Assembly (NCBI GenBank): GCA_949825045.1
Contig: OX463815.1
Span: 31,859,356 to 31,923,355, forward strand
Origin: Argyresthia goedartella
Taxonomy: Eukaryota > Arthropoda > Insecta > Lepidoptera > Argyresthiidae
Length of the DNA stretch: 64,000 bases
Direction: 5' to 3'
The notes under the pieces are model-generated. The model had not been told where the DNA came from. It saw only the letters and a program-made list of their open reading frames with translations, and ran no database searches. Numbering within the stretch: position 1 is the first letter of the stretch; every line of letters begins with the position of its first letter. Shown here piece after piece: positions 1 through 9,378 of this stretch. Made by a program: the position numbers and the translations under genes.

Positions 1-192
1 GCTGTCGGTTGTGCAAGAAGACTATTAAGAGTCGGTACATCAAAGTGAGAAGGAAACAATGTTTTGTAGCCAAACGTTGATGCTGATTGTTACTACGGCT
101 ACTACAAAATGTCATGTATTCATATGACTACGTGTATTACTATTTTGCTACCTTCGGTGAAAAACAATACCCGTGTTGCTACAAAAAATGTT

Positions 193-234
193 ACGTTTTT
201 TTAGGTTATACTATGTTATAACCTAAAAAAACGT
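193..234. repeat. Perfect 18-bp inverted repeat with 6-nt loop
   Basis: The left arm ACGTTTTTTTAGGTTATA (193-210) is exactly complementary to the right arm (217-234), separated by CTATGT. No coding sequence is near it. It could be a small foldback element or the centre of a larger one; no target duplication was seen. Confidence 0.75.
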
Positions 235-257
235 GAAATCCTATATTTTTTTGTCAT

Positions 258-410
258 TAAAGTGTTGAGGAGCAGTTTTTTTTCCGCCTTCTAACCTTAA
301 AATATCACATTCGCCGCTTGATTTTGGGTTCCCAGAAAAAATCTATTCGTAACTCGTTCGAAAAGGCTCCTTTGCGAACTTCGCTACGACCCTCGGTGAA
401 CTTCTCGGTT
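258..410 (+). repeat. Dispersed repeat, copy 1 of 2 in window
   Basis: This stretch shares about 75 nearly identical bases with 38588-38690, including CGCCGCTTGATTTTGGGTT. The reading frame over it is short and differs between the copies, so it is treated as a repeat and not as a gene. The family is not recognised. Confidence 0.55.
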
Positions 411-744
411 CGTAAATATATGCCTTTGCTAACTCTAACGACCCTACAAGTTTGTTTTAAAATGATAATTAATCATCCATGGCACGAGATCATTATAATA
501 ATTTGAAAAAGTGGTGCTAATTACAGTGTCTGATACATATAAGTCTGCGTTCATGTCAATCAATTGGAGTTTTCCAAGAAACGTGGACATATTTCCACGA
601 ACACCCTCAGAACCTATCATTAAGCAGTCTACGCGAGACAAACAGATATGCATCTGCAGATTGTACCTACATTTCTTCAATGGTAGTTTTTATACGGGTT
701 TGATGGTATGACTAAGACAGTGTGTATGTCGTTTACGTGTTTGA

Positions 745-925
745 GCTTTTGTGGTCTAGTGGTTATGGAAAAAATCTTGAGGAAACTTCTTGTTTTCGCA
801 CCTGATGCGGCGATGGGCTAGCGCCCTGGCACGCAAAATGGAGCATCGAATAAGTTGCTAAACGTGGGCACAACTGTGCCTCTGCCACCTCGTATGGGTA
901 AAGGCATGATAATACGTGGTTGTAA
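745..925 (+). mobile_element. SINE-3 copy, internally deleted
   Basis: The tRNA-like head motif GTGGTCTAGTGGTTA (about 753) is followed by the family body and 3' part: GGCGATGGGCTAGC at about 810, then GGGCACAACTGTGCCTCTGCC. The A/B-box-containing head is mostly deleted compared with the longer copies at 18290 and 23336. Confidence 0.65.
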
Positions 926-1209
926 ACAAACAAATATGAGAATTTTATATAAATTGGTCCTTTTTGCCCTCATAACTCCACCTGAGTTACATACATACAT
1001 AGTTATTCGCATATATACTACTTACTACAACTATATTTATCAACTACTAACATAACAAGATCTAATGTATAATTGTGGTCTGCGCACGAGTCTCTCGGAC
1101 ACAGCCTGATTGCCACCGCGCTCCACTTGGCGCCATCTTGAGTACGCTCGACGAGAAAACTCAAATAAAGTGAGTGAGAGAGATTAAATTCAAAATCTAA
1201 ATAATAAAT

Positions 1210-1600
1210 CTCTTATTTTCTGTGAATATTAACATATGTTTAGAAAATGTCATTTTTTGCTACTTTTCTACATTGGGGAGAGGACGAGCGAAGGAACTCC
1301 AACATATTGATTTCAGATCTCTTATAAAAATAAAAATGTCTGTAAAATAACTAGTATCCTGGAAGAAATCTCTTTTTAGAGATAAGCTCGCCTTTGCTTA
1401 TTATATTACTTTTAATTGTCTGTAACTTTATACTATCTATGCAATAAAGAATAGTACATATACTGCACATTATTACAAATGATCCAGGAATAAATGATTA
1501 CATAACGACTAAGCGAATTCTGTGTTGAGTTAAATAGACACCATGCATTCTTGTCATTTATGTAATCTATAATTTTGAAATATGTTAATATTATGTTCTA
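1210..1600 (-). mobile_element. 5'-truncated LINE 3' end (family of 43809-45457), split by an insertion
   Basis: Both flanks of this block align with the 3' UTR and C-terminal end of the LINE at 43809-45457. The left part, 1225-1350, matches the motif GTCATTTTTTGC and the text around AGATCTCTT. The right part, 1485-1600, matches the AGGAATAAATGATTACA region and the GTTGAG stretch that overlaps the ORF2 stop. About 130 bp between them is foreign and belongs to another repeat in the opposite orientation. Confidence 0.6.
1355..1472 (+). mobile_element. Short LINE or SINE 3' end nested in the LINE fragment
   Basis: The segment contains GAAATCTCTTTTTAGAGATAAGCTCGCC, given here in two parts (GAAATCTCTTTTTAGAG, ATAAGCTCGCC), and ends in GCAATAAAGAA. 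The same motif occurs reversed at about 5672-5716. It interrupts the minus-strand LINE fragment, so it arrived later. The parent element is not in the window. Confidence 0.5.
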
Positions 1601-2084
1601 TCAAACTTTTGATTGTTGAGGTCGTCAAAGTTAAGTATGTAAAGATAAGTGTATGCTCGTATATGTTAGAGGCCCCGCAACTGAAAGTGTCAATGAGTCA
1701 AAAGGCCTAAGTTGTTTCGTCGTAAGGCAATACTGGTCAAGACTAACCTATGGATAAAACGTAAGTAAAGGAACAATTGGATCCAAATGCTGCTGCTGTA
1801 AAAATAAGTCAGAAGTTCCACTTTCAATTAAATAGCTGTAAATTTATGAGGCACAGACAAATGAGGACAGTTAGCAAAGATTTGCGATGTCTCTGCGACT
1901 CAGCACAGTTTTACATAATGTTGAAACGGAGTCGTATTAATTGGTTTTTTATTTATTCCATCCGTTCCTTTAAAAAAAAATGTAGTATACTTGCTTTGTC
2001 TTCCTTCTAATACACCAACCAATACAAAATTATCTTCTCTTGTACGACACAATATTAAAAAGCAGTTGGTACTAGGACCTATGA
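1600..2084. other. Unrecognised AT-rich stretch
   Basis: No open frame of note, no inverted repeat and no match to the other repeat families was seen here. Confidence 0.5.
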
Positions 2085-2384
2085 TGGCTTGATCATACCT
2101 TTGATGATATTTCTGTTAAACTGACACACATTGACTGGTACGTATATCACCAAACCAGTATTCATAGTCGTTTGAGTAGTCCTTCTATAAAAAGTAATAT
2201 AAGTATCAAAGAACTGGATTTAGCAAAAAATACAGTATGTATAAAATATACAGGTGACTACAGGGAAAGCAGTTTTCTTACCGACTGCATATACAATAAA
2301 TTCTTTCCAGCAGTCTTATCGCATCAGACAAGACAAAATGTTTGTATCACACTTCGCAGCAAGGACTGCATAACCGAAATATGA
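2085..2384 (+). other. Unidentified 99-codon open stretch
   Basis: One frame stays open from just after a TGA (2082-2084) to a TGA at 2382-2384. It contains WYVYHQTSIHSRL and later TGDYRESSFLTDCIYNK. There is no ATG near the start and no recognised motif, signal peptide or membrane segment. It could be an exon of an unknown gene, a decayed transposon frame or chance. I do not assign a function. Confidence 0.15.
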
Positions 2385-2446
2385 GTGGTCTATTTTCAAA
2401 ACACTTAAAATGGTTTTTGGCTATTTATCACAAACAATTAAAAAAA

Positions 2447-3066
2447 AAGTGGCCAAGTTCGAGTCGGACTCGCCCATGAAGGGTTCCGTTGTGTGTGACT
2501 GGATGTTTGTGTTGTAACTTTGTTTTTCATAGTGATTGCATAAATGACAAAGTTAACTTTGCGGTTTATAATAAATTAATAAATTTTATATCTTAAAAAA
2601 CTGCTTATTTTATTTTGTTCAAACTAATTTTCGTTGAAAGTGTGTATTGAGATACACGGCATATTTTTTTTTTCACTTTCTTACTTTAAAAGTTAGAGGG
2701 GGGGGGGGGGACACATTTTTCCACTTTGGAAGGGTCTGTGTCTTTAACTATAAGTCATCTTAAGGACCTATCTATAGACCACACATATAGGTTAGACGAA
2801 AAATTTTTTTTTAATTTCAGTTCCATGTATGAAAAATTTAAAAATTTAAATAATTAAAGGGCTCCCCTTTAATTATTTTAATTTTTAAATTTTGTATGAA
2901 AATCGTAAAGCAGTTCACAGAATACATCTACATACCAAGTTTCAACTGTGTAGTCCTAACAGTTTCTGCATAAAGTTGCTGTGACATACGGACGGTTGGA
3001 CGGACGGAGAGACAGACGTGAGGAACCTATAAGGGCGAAACTATTGCTTCTCTACAGAATCCTAAA
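2447..3066 (+). mobile_element. Unclassified long repeat with GGGTTCCGT head (copy 1)
   Basis: The head reads CGGACTCGCCCATGAAGGGT followed by TCCGT. The tail has the GACGGACGGAGAGACAGACG tract and ends in CCTAAAAATG. Other copies have the complementary TACGGAACCCTAAAAA tail (34230-34918, 61310-61648), which suggests short terminal inverted repeats. Inside lie a run of 13 G (2698-2710) and an A/T-rich hairpin (2827-2905). Confidence 0.6.
2827..2905. repeat. A/T-rich imperfect hairpin inside the GGGTTCCGT repeat
   Basis: The arm AAATTTAAATAATTAAAGGG is followed a few bases later by its near complement CCCTTTAATTATTTTAATTT, and both outer ends repeat TGTATGAAAA. It is a foldback structure of about 35 bp per arm with a few mismatches. 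Confidence 0.6.
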
Positions 3067-4080
3067 AATGGCAAAATCTTTGTTAGTCCCAATTACACAC
3101 TCTTTGGTTAGTCCCAAAGTTAGGCGGGTTTTAGTGGGTTCGGATTCCAAAACTTGACTTCATATAATTTAAGGTGTTTTGGAGGGATTTGACAGTACTC
3201 GAGAGGCCAAATTTGAAGTACTTTTGTAACGTTTTCCCATAATGCTAAAAAGTAAATTTTAGGCTGAAATCGATTAGTTTTAGTGGGTTTTGAAACTTGA
3301 CGACTCATTTATCTGTACCAAAAAAACTGCAGGGCGCCCGACAATACAAGACCAATACCACGACCATTAAGCCATTCGGCCAGAAAGACGAGGTGACTGC
3401 ATTAAATAAAATTGTTGTTTTAACTCATTTACTTTAATTTATTTGCATTATATATTGTATAGTAAAAAAAATAGAAACTAAAAACAAATAAAAATAAGTA
3501 GTATTAACAAAAACGTTAAAAAATCAACGTATGACTCGGCAGTATCGCGTACGACCTAAGGTAAAAAAGGCATGCAGAAAAAAAACAGTGGCGATAAAGA
3601 GACTGTCTTGTTTTTTACTTTTATTTAGTTGTTTTTAACGCAACCGAAATATTTCTCTAGCGAATGTCAATAGTGTAAACTCGCCGCCCGGCACTTGTTT
3701 TTAACCGACTTCAAAAAAGTAGCATGGTCATCGAGTTCACCAAGACTATGGACCAATTTAGAAACTTTTTTTTTGTACGAGAGGGTTTACCTTCCGATTC
3801 CGATCCGACATCAGGCTAGGATACGGTGATGAGATCCTGAAGAAATCGAGGGAGCTCTTCAAATATTATAGGCAAACCTATAACGATTTTCGTATTCTTC
3901 TTAGTAACTATAGTGCATTTACTTTCAGGAAGTTTAATTTCGATAGGTGAAGCTGATGATAAAGACAGACGGCCACTGGTATCTGGTATCTGGTTACTTT
4001 TTATCATTTCATTTCATAATTCTTTATTGCACACAGATATCTATTTTTTTATTGATTTATTTAGTTCGCCAACCGAGTAT
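3067..4080. other. No gene; repeat-like sequence of unknown family
   Basis: TTTTAGTGGGTT with a following AAACTTGAC occurs twice (about 3129 and 3280). The motif AACCGACTTCAAAAAAG at 3702 resembles the start of the RTE-like tail at 21215. No convincing frame is present; short frames at 3816-4192 overlap on both strands without recognisable content. Confidence 0.45.
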
Positions 4081-4086
4081 ACATTA

Positions 4087-5411
4087 TTTTTTTTATTTTA
4101 TTTTTTTTTTTTTTTTATTTCTTTATTTATTTCAGGATGTAAAATCCCATATCGATAGATACCTTAAAACTAGACATAGATATAAAATATAACAATAGTA
4201 ACTCTAGCCTAGCTTGGGATTTTGGTCTTCGGTCTCGCTTCCCTATAGCGTCGGTAGACAATGCCCTCCGGCCAGTAATCTTTGGCCAGGAACATTGTCT
4301 TGAGATCGGCCGGCACCCGAAGTTTGAAGGACAGAAAGTCCTTGGGTCTATCTGACTCCAAAAGATCAATCTGCACCGTCGAAACCTCTGTCGCCTGCTT
4401 GGGACTGCGCGGCGGATTCTTCTTCAGCCTTTCCAGGATGTGACGCTCGATGTCCTGGCAGGTCATGTTCACGTCGAGCCGGGAAAGGTAGATTAGGGCC
4501 GTGGGAGCGGCAGCTTTGAGGCTGCACTCATCGGCGGGGGCGGTGCCACGCTGATTGCGGCTGCGTCTGGAGCGGCGCTTCCTGGTTTGAACCAGGATGA
4601 AACCTTCCCCATCAACTGTCGCGTTCGGCGGGCCACGAGCGGGCCTGGCCGGCTGCGCGCGCGGCGCAGCCTGCAGCTTCTGTTGTTCGGCGGCGGGCGG
4701 TGCGGGGCGCGGGCGGCGGCGGCGGGCACGGCGGGACACAGCAGCATACGTTTCTTTTTGGGCTTCCAGTGATTTGGATGAACCAGAAGAGACCGCATTC
4801 GGTGCTGGTCGGCATGGCTTCGTGACGTCACGAAGCGGTGCGGTGTTCGTCAACGCGGGCTTAGCAACCCGCGTAACTGGGTCAGTCGCTTGTTGGGCAT
4901 TTTTGCTGACCGTCGCGTTGTCGTCGCGCGCGTCGGCTATTCGCTGCGTCGGCAGCGAGGTATTGGCCTGACGCAATACTAACAACTCACGTTTTAGTTC
5001 AGTGCAAATGCCTTCCGAAGTCTCCAACTTGCTCCGGATGTCGGTGACGTCAGCCTGTAGTCGCACGATATCCTTCAGCAGCCGGGTGGCGTCGACGTGG
5101 TCGAATGTCACCGGCGGCAGCTTGTTCAGGTCGCGGGCCACGTAGGTCGGGACGTCATCGGGTTCGGTCTCCTTGAACACCCGGAAGATGTCCTGAAGAT
5201 CCTTCTTCCCGCTTGCAGCACCCCTCCGCGCGACAAGGCGCACAGTGGTGATGGCGGTTTCTTGCAGCACAGTCTTGGCGGCGGCGATCTCAACCTCCTT
5301 GAAGCTGGTCGAGCAGATCTGCTCCAGGGAGACCTCGTCCATCACGTCCAGCTTCTGTTGTACGAAGGCGAGCAGCTCGTTCACCAAGATGGTGTCCGCG
5401 CGCTTGGCTGG
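4087..5411 (-). mobile_element. Retrotransposed ORF1-only LINE copy with poly(A) tail and 6-bp target duplication
   Basis: On the plus strand the insert starts with a poly(T) tract (4087 to about 4130, the reverse of a poly(A) tail preceded by AATAAATAAAG) and ends where the ORF1 reading frame begins. It is flanked by direct repeats ACATTA at 4081-4086 and 5412-5417. That is the signature of target-primed reverse transcription. It is far richer in G+C than its surroundings. No ORF2 follows ORF1; only about 80 bp of 3' UTR separates the stop codon from the tail. Confidence 0.75.
4209..5411 (-). CDS. CR1-type LINE ORF1 protein (5'-truncated copy)
   Basis: The frame reads 400 codons with no internal stop, from CCA at 5411 to a stop at 4209. 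There is no ATG at the upstream end, and a TAA lies in the target duplication just before it, so the true N-terminus is missing. Numbering from the leucine at 5387, residues 98-143 look like a coiled coil, 219-282 are very rich in Arg, Pro and Ala with basic clusters RRARRRRPR and RKRRSRRSR, and 297-380 form an RRM-like C-terminal region with IYLSRLD and FKLRVPADL then YWPEGIVYRR. The YWPEG end is, to my memory, typical of insect non-LTR ORF1 proteins, which bind the element RNA. The product would be an RNA-binding nucleoprotein. Lack of a start codon argues that this copy is not translated by itself. Confidence 0.7.
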   Translation of the reverse strand, partial: PAKRADTILVNELLAFVQQKLDVMDEVSLEQICSTSFKEVEIAAAKTVLQETAITTVRLVARRGAASGKKDLQDIFRVFKETEPDDVPTYVARDLNKLPPVTFDHVDATRLLKDIVRLQADVTDIRSKLETSEGICTELKRELLVLRQANTSLPTQRIADARDDNATVSKNAQQATDPVTRVAKPALTNTAPLRDVTKPCRPAPNAVSSGSSKSLEAQKETYAAVSRRARRRRPRPAPPAAEQQKLQAAPRAQPARPARGPPNATVDGEGFILVQTRKRRSRRSRNQRGTAPADECSLKAAAPTALIYLSRLDVNMTCQDIERHILERLKKNPPRSPKQATEVSTVQIDLLESDRPKDFLSFKLRVPADLKTMFLAKDYWPEGIVYRRYREARPKTKIPS

Positions 5412-5417
5412 ACATTA

Positions 5418-6110
5418 ATACTTAAACCAACATATGACACTATTGTTACTAGCTAAATGCTACAACGGCAACAACGGCATGCAATAAAATTAAAAAAAAA
5501 ACCTGTAAAAACTTACAAAATTAGAACATTTTGGATTGCGACTAAATTTTACTAATATACTTAATCAAAATTATGCCTTTGAAAGTTAATTTAACTTAGC
5601 TACACTAATAAAATATAATTTTATTTAATTATTTGCTTCTTCATACTCCGTTTCAACAGAGAAAACATATGTACATAGCCGAGCTTATCTCTAAAATTAT
5701 ATTTCTTCCAGCAAACCAAGGCATGATAGGAAATTTTATCATAAAGGGAAAGCAGTGCACAATATCTCATCTATAATAAAATTAAAATAAATAAATTAAA
5801 TATCTATAAAATACGCAAAATAAAATACATATACACCAAACTATGAAATAAGGACCAATACATACATTTACCTATACATATAGTTTACATAGAGCCTTAA
5901 AACGTTGGTTTTAGTCATGTTACTTTAGTAACTTTTTAAACTTACAAATTAAACTTAATATTACATATTTAAATAATGTTAACTAAATAAAAATCTTTGT
6001 TATTGGTGAAACCAGTTGGGAGAGCTCGGTGGAGGATATCTGGCTCATTATTTTCCATAACAAATCGGGCAACCTCTCTTGCATTTAAGTTTATCCTATT
6101 GACCACTTGA
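5418..6110. other. AT-rich stretch without a gene
   Basis: Apart from a short minus-strand fragment (about 5672-5716) of the repeat 3' end seen at 1355-1472, marked by GAGCTTATCTCTAAAATTA, I see only A/T-rich sequence with no frame or structure worth naming. Confidence 0.5.
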
Positions 6111-6116
6111 CATTCC

Positions 6117-6390
6117 TACACACGTATCATAAATCCTCTTTACTGCGTACAAAAACCGCACGTTACGTTCAGCATTTTGTTAAACTACTTGATAAAAACT
6201 CATTTCTTATCTGAAAAATTACACATTATGACCATAATGAGAGAAAGAGAGCTTATGATATGTGTGTAGATAAACTAGTGTATGTAACTGTACATAATTA
6301 GGCATTAAAACTCTCGAGTGATATTATTATGAACTCTCGAGTATTAATGCCCTCCATTATGTAGCAGTCACATAAACTACTATTATTAAA
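6117..6390 (+). mobile_element. Composite inverted-repeat element, short copy 1
   Basis: It begins CTACACACGTATCATAAATC and has the inverted partner TTATGATATGTGTGTAG at 6253-6269. The middle seen in copies at 28773, 42790 and 53277 is deleted. A second hairpin follows (6277-6387): GGCATTAAAACTCTCGAGT and the near complement ending TTAATGCCC around a short loop. The two structures stay adjacent in three copies and probably move as one unit. Confidence 0.65.
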
Positions 6391-6499
6391 CAGACTCAAT
6401 ACGTTCGTTTCGGAAAAAGATGGAGACAATGCGGTTATTATCAACCTCCATTTGGGCCCGCTCAGTAGATAGTGCAGATAGACCTCCAATAACGATATC

Positions 6500-6690
6500 G
6501 AGTCTACTCTGCTATATTGGAAATTGTCTCCTTAAGCAATTTGAATCAAATTACCTATGTTTGTAATCCGAATAACCGTTTACTGGATATTGTCCTTTCT
6601 ACATCCGACAGCGGCGTTTCTATCACTGATACTGAGCGACTGATTACGACAATATCAGTTAATCTCAGAACAGTTTCAGTGCACTACTCG
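6500..6690 (+). pseudogene. Retroelement endonuclease C-terminal fragment
   Basis: The frame reads IVSLSNLNQITYVCNPNNRL and then LDIVLST. This matches the pattern N-x-R-x-LDIV at the end of the AP endonuclease domain of Jockey/CR1-type polyproteins, as I know the family. No RT domain follows in the window on this strand, so it is an isolated remnant. The frame continues to 6840 but its last part overlaps a SINE-3 fragment. Similarity is judged by eye over about 40 residues. Confidence 0.35.
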
Positions 6691-6789
6691 GGCGAGCTAA
6701 GTTGGCACCTGGCTCGAGTGACGTTTGTGCAAAAAGAGTACGTTTTTGCATTTTGTTTACTCATACACATATATATAGTGGACAACGCA

Positions 6790-6840
6790 AGCACGGAAAA
6801 TGACAGGAGGCTAGCCCAAAGCTCCAACTATGGAGATTGA
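6790..6840 (-). mobile_element. SINE-3 fragment
   Basis: The motif TGACAGGAGGCTAGCCCA is the same as at 18308 in the longer minus-strand SINE-3 copy. Confidence 0.5.
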
Positions 6841-6953
6841 CCGCTCACCTCCCGAGCCTATGCGGGAGGCATCGCGATTGTGAACCTTATGCTGGTAATA
6901 CAATTCAAAACCTGTAAAGGAATAGTAGATTTTACAACAAGTGCACAAAACGA

Positions 6954-7028
6954 ACCATTTTTATCCGAGACTTTTAGCAGCCCGAGCCGAAGGCGAGGGC
7001 TGATAGTAATGCCGAGGATAAAAATGGT
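6954..7028. repeat. Foldback hairpin, 13-bp perfect outer arms
   Basis: ACCATTTTTATCC (6954-6966) pairs with GGATAAAAATGGT (7016-7028), and an inner stem forms around CAGCCCGAGCCGAAGGCGAG then GGCTG. It sits about 30 bp beyond the stop codon of the recombinase gene. Related text (GAGTTAT, GTAGATT) occurs at 63070-63160. Confidence 0.65.
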
Positions 7029-7056
7029 TTTGTGGACGAGTTATAAACTCTGCTTT

Positions 7057-8276
7057 TCACTTCGATTGCGAGAAAATAAAACAGTAACATAACGTATTAA
7101 CATTTCTTTCATTAAAATTCAAAGTAAAATTACTACAATTTTGAATGGTGAATGAAATGGGTTTTCCCGGCATATTGACGGTATTCTTTTGAATTTGAGA
7201 AGATGACATGACAGTAGATGGTATATTAAGAGTTAATTGTTCTGGATATGGTTCTTTTTTCTGATCTGTGGATGGCTCAGACGGCAAGAAGGAATCTCGG
7301 GATGTAGAAGGGGTTGGCTCATTTGGAATTAGATGAATGTCTTGTGTTACACGGTCGGTAATCCTGCTTTTGTTTTCTATTGATTGTTCTATATATCCCT
7401 CAGCCACCTGATCCGACTTCCACCCACCATGCCTTTTTAGCATTGTCAAGTTAGCTCCCGAATCTGCTAGGAGGGTGGCCGAGGTCCGGCGGAAGCAATG
7501 GCCCGTGTAATTCTCGGGATTTTCCAATTCAAGAAAAGTTGCAATTTGTTTCGGAAATCCTGCAAATTTATTGCGTCCTATTACTTGCTTAGTGCACTTC
7601 CCATTTTGATAATTGAGGAAGAGTTTATTTGTCGGCACATTTGAAGGCCGAAGAGCTTGGTATTTTTTAACTATATCAAGGTACTCTCCTTTGACAACAA
7701 ATGACCGCTCTCGTTTGGTCTTCGTGTCGGGTAAGTTAATTGCTTGTAAAAGGGTGTCCGTCTTGACGTCATCCATGGTAATATTAGCAAGTTCAATGCC
7801 GCGACATGCTCCGCTTATACCAAATATTAGTGCTACCTAAAACAAAATATAACTGTAAGTTGGTACACTCTTTGAGAACACGAGGAATAAAAAAATATGT
7901 AAATAATAGGTTTACGTACTTTTGTGGCCAAATATTTGTCATCGGGAGCGGTATTTAAAAAGGTTTCCACATTGTTCGCAGTAAGGACCTTGGACTTCTT
8001 GCATTTATGTCCACTACTAAGCCTCTTCAACAAAGCTGTAAGCTTCGTGTAGGACTGTACATTGACATTATGTTTCATTTGCAGTGTTGCTTTCAGCATG
8101 GAATATACACTCCACAGTGTTGAAGGCTGCAGTTTTTTCGATAACTCATCAAAGTAACTTAAAAGAACACTTTCAGCGAATGTATTCACTTGTTTTTCTT
8201 TCCGCCAGCTTAGAAATTTGTCATAAGTTTTCATATATATTTGCCGAGATTTTGGCGGCAATATTTCTTGCACCAC
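7057..8276 (-). CDS. Crypton-like tyrosine recombinase, two exons (7057-7836 and 7920-8276)
   Basis: Exon 1 (8276-7920, 119 codons) carries a helical N-terminal region with SRQIYMKTYDKFLSW and resembles a core DNA-binding domain. Exon 2 (7836-7057, 259 codons plus stop) begins VALIFGISGACRGIEL, which supplies the first catalytic arginine, and continues to HCFRRTSATLLADSG (H-x-x-R box), HGGWKSDQVAEGY (W and presumed tyrosine nucleophile). The splice joins codons in phase 0. Family knowledge: such YR proteins cut and rejoin DNA through a 3'-phosphotyrosine and drive Crypton DNA transposons; insects carry a group without the fungal GCR1 domain. Oddity: the exon 1 frame opens with GTG after a TAA. 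A likely true start, MSSEEEDLELTP at 8343, lies one frame off; the change of frame is at a run of five A (about 8277-8281). So this copy is probably N-terminally broken, or the start differs. No terminal repeats were found. Confidence 0.75.
7837..7919 (-). other. Intron of the recombinase gene, 83 bp
   Basis: On the minus strand it starts GTACGTAAAC and ends TTTGTTTTAG. Removing it fuses ...KYLATK to VALIFGISG without changing frame and brings in the catalytic arginine box that the unspliced frame lacks. An A/T-rich 83-bp intron is a usual size for insects. Confidence 0.75.
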
Positions 8277-8343
8277 TTTTTGTGCTATTTATTTCCATTA
8301 AAGTATTAGGAGTAAGTTCTAAATCTTCTTCTTCACTTGACAT

Positions 8344-9302
8344 TTTTAAAACTAGCCAATTCAACAATAATTTGAGAAAATTCAATACGAAAAGTTCACG
8401 GCTTCTTTCCCGCTACTTTACTTTTTTTAATTTTCCTGCATAATTTTCGGGCAAAGAAAAAAAATATACAGCCTATTCTTAAATTATTTTGGAATAATGT
8501 TTTTTTTTTGTGGTAAACACGTTTTGATATTTAGTTTCTTTTTCGTATTATCTTATCATAAATCAAAAATGCAAATAGGGATGGAAATATTATAAATTAG
8601 CAAGTTTTATCCATGTACAATTAATTGTTTTTGGCTGTATGGGCTAAATGGTCACTGCCTTAGTGTAGACACATTTAAAAAGCTACTTTTATGCACAAGA
8701 GCATAAAATTCAACTTTATGTCGCCTAGATCCTGCATAAAGTAGTACTTTTTCGAGCATGAGAAGTGAAAATAATATTTTTATCACACCTGCTCTGAAAA
8801 TACATACTAATTATACCAATTAGAGGGAAGAAACGCCTTTATCCCGCCATTCAAATCCTTTCATCCCAAGGTATGGAAGTTTGTATGAAAATCCTTCCGA
8901 CCCAAGGGTGGGAAGTATGTATGAAATTCCATTACATACCCGGTTTTTTTTTTATTTCTCAGCAGTCATACTGCAAAGAGACTTTAACTGTCTACTAATT
9001 AAATTTCAAGTAAATTGTTACTGGCCACATACAGTTTTTTTTTTACCAGTTACCAACCTCCTTGGTGCATACAGAAAATTAAAAACGAAATTATTTTTGT
9101 ATATAAAACGCGCGGAATCACGGAAGAAGTGGCTGCATGACCTTATGATCTTAGCCTACTCCAGAAACGGGCGAATAAAAATAGGAAAAGCCCGCGCATT
9201 TTCGCAAAAACTTCGATTGATTTAGCATTTATCTATGCATTTATGTCTAGAATTTTCCTCGTAGGTGTAATAAAAAGCACTATACATACCTCAGGATAAA
9301 GT
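8344..9302. other. No gene recognised; repeated short phrases
   Basis: The phrase TATGGAAGTTTGTATGAAAA (about 8872) is closely followed by a variant (GGGAAGTATGTATGAAA, about 8909), an imperfect local duplication. The only longer frame, 8881-9225 on the plus strand, runs through this duplication and has no recognisable domain. Confidence 0.4.
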
Positions 9303-9378
9303 ACAGTTCCATACCTCAAATGGTTTGCGCCCCTCGCAAGCTCGTGGCGCAAATGCCATAATCTCGGTATGGAACTGT
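9303..9378. repeat. Hairpin with 13-bp outer arms
   Basis: ACAGTTCCATACC (9303-9315) is complementary to GGTATGGAACTGT (9366-9378). An inner stem forms from TTTGCGCC and GGCGCAAA. The design is like the other foldback elements in this window. Confidence 0.7.

Noticed and set aside
2698..2710. Run of 13 G as a possible assembly gap or functional G-tract
   Set aside because: It is inside a dispersed repeat and is best explained as a homopolymer expansion. Similar shorter G runs occur at 48298.
4493..4971. Open frames on both strands within 4493-4971 (Arg/Ala/Pro-rich)
   Set aside because: They lie in the G+C-rich basic region of the LINE ORF1 and have its codon-shadow composition. Only the long minus-strand frame has recognisable domains.
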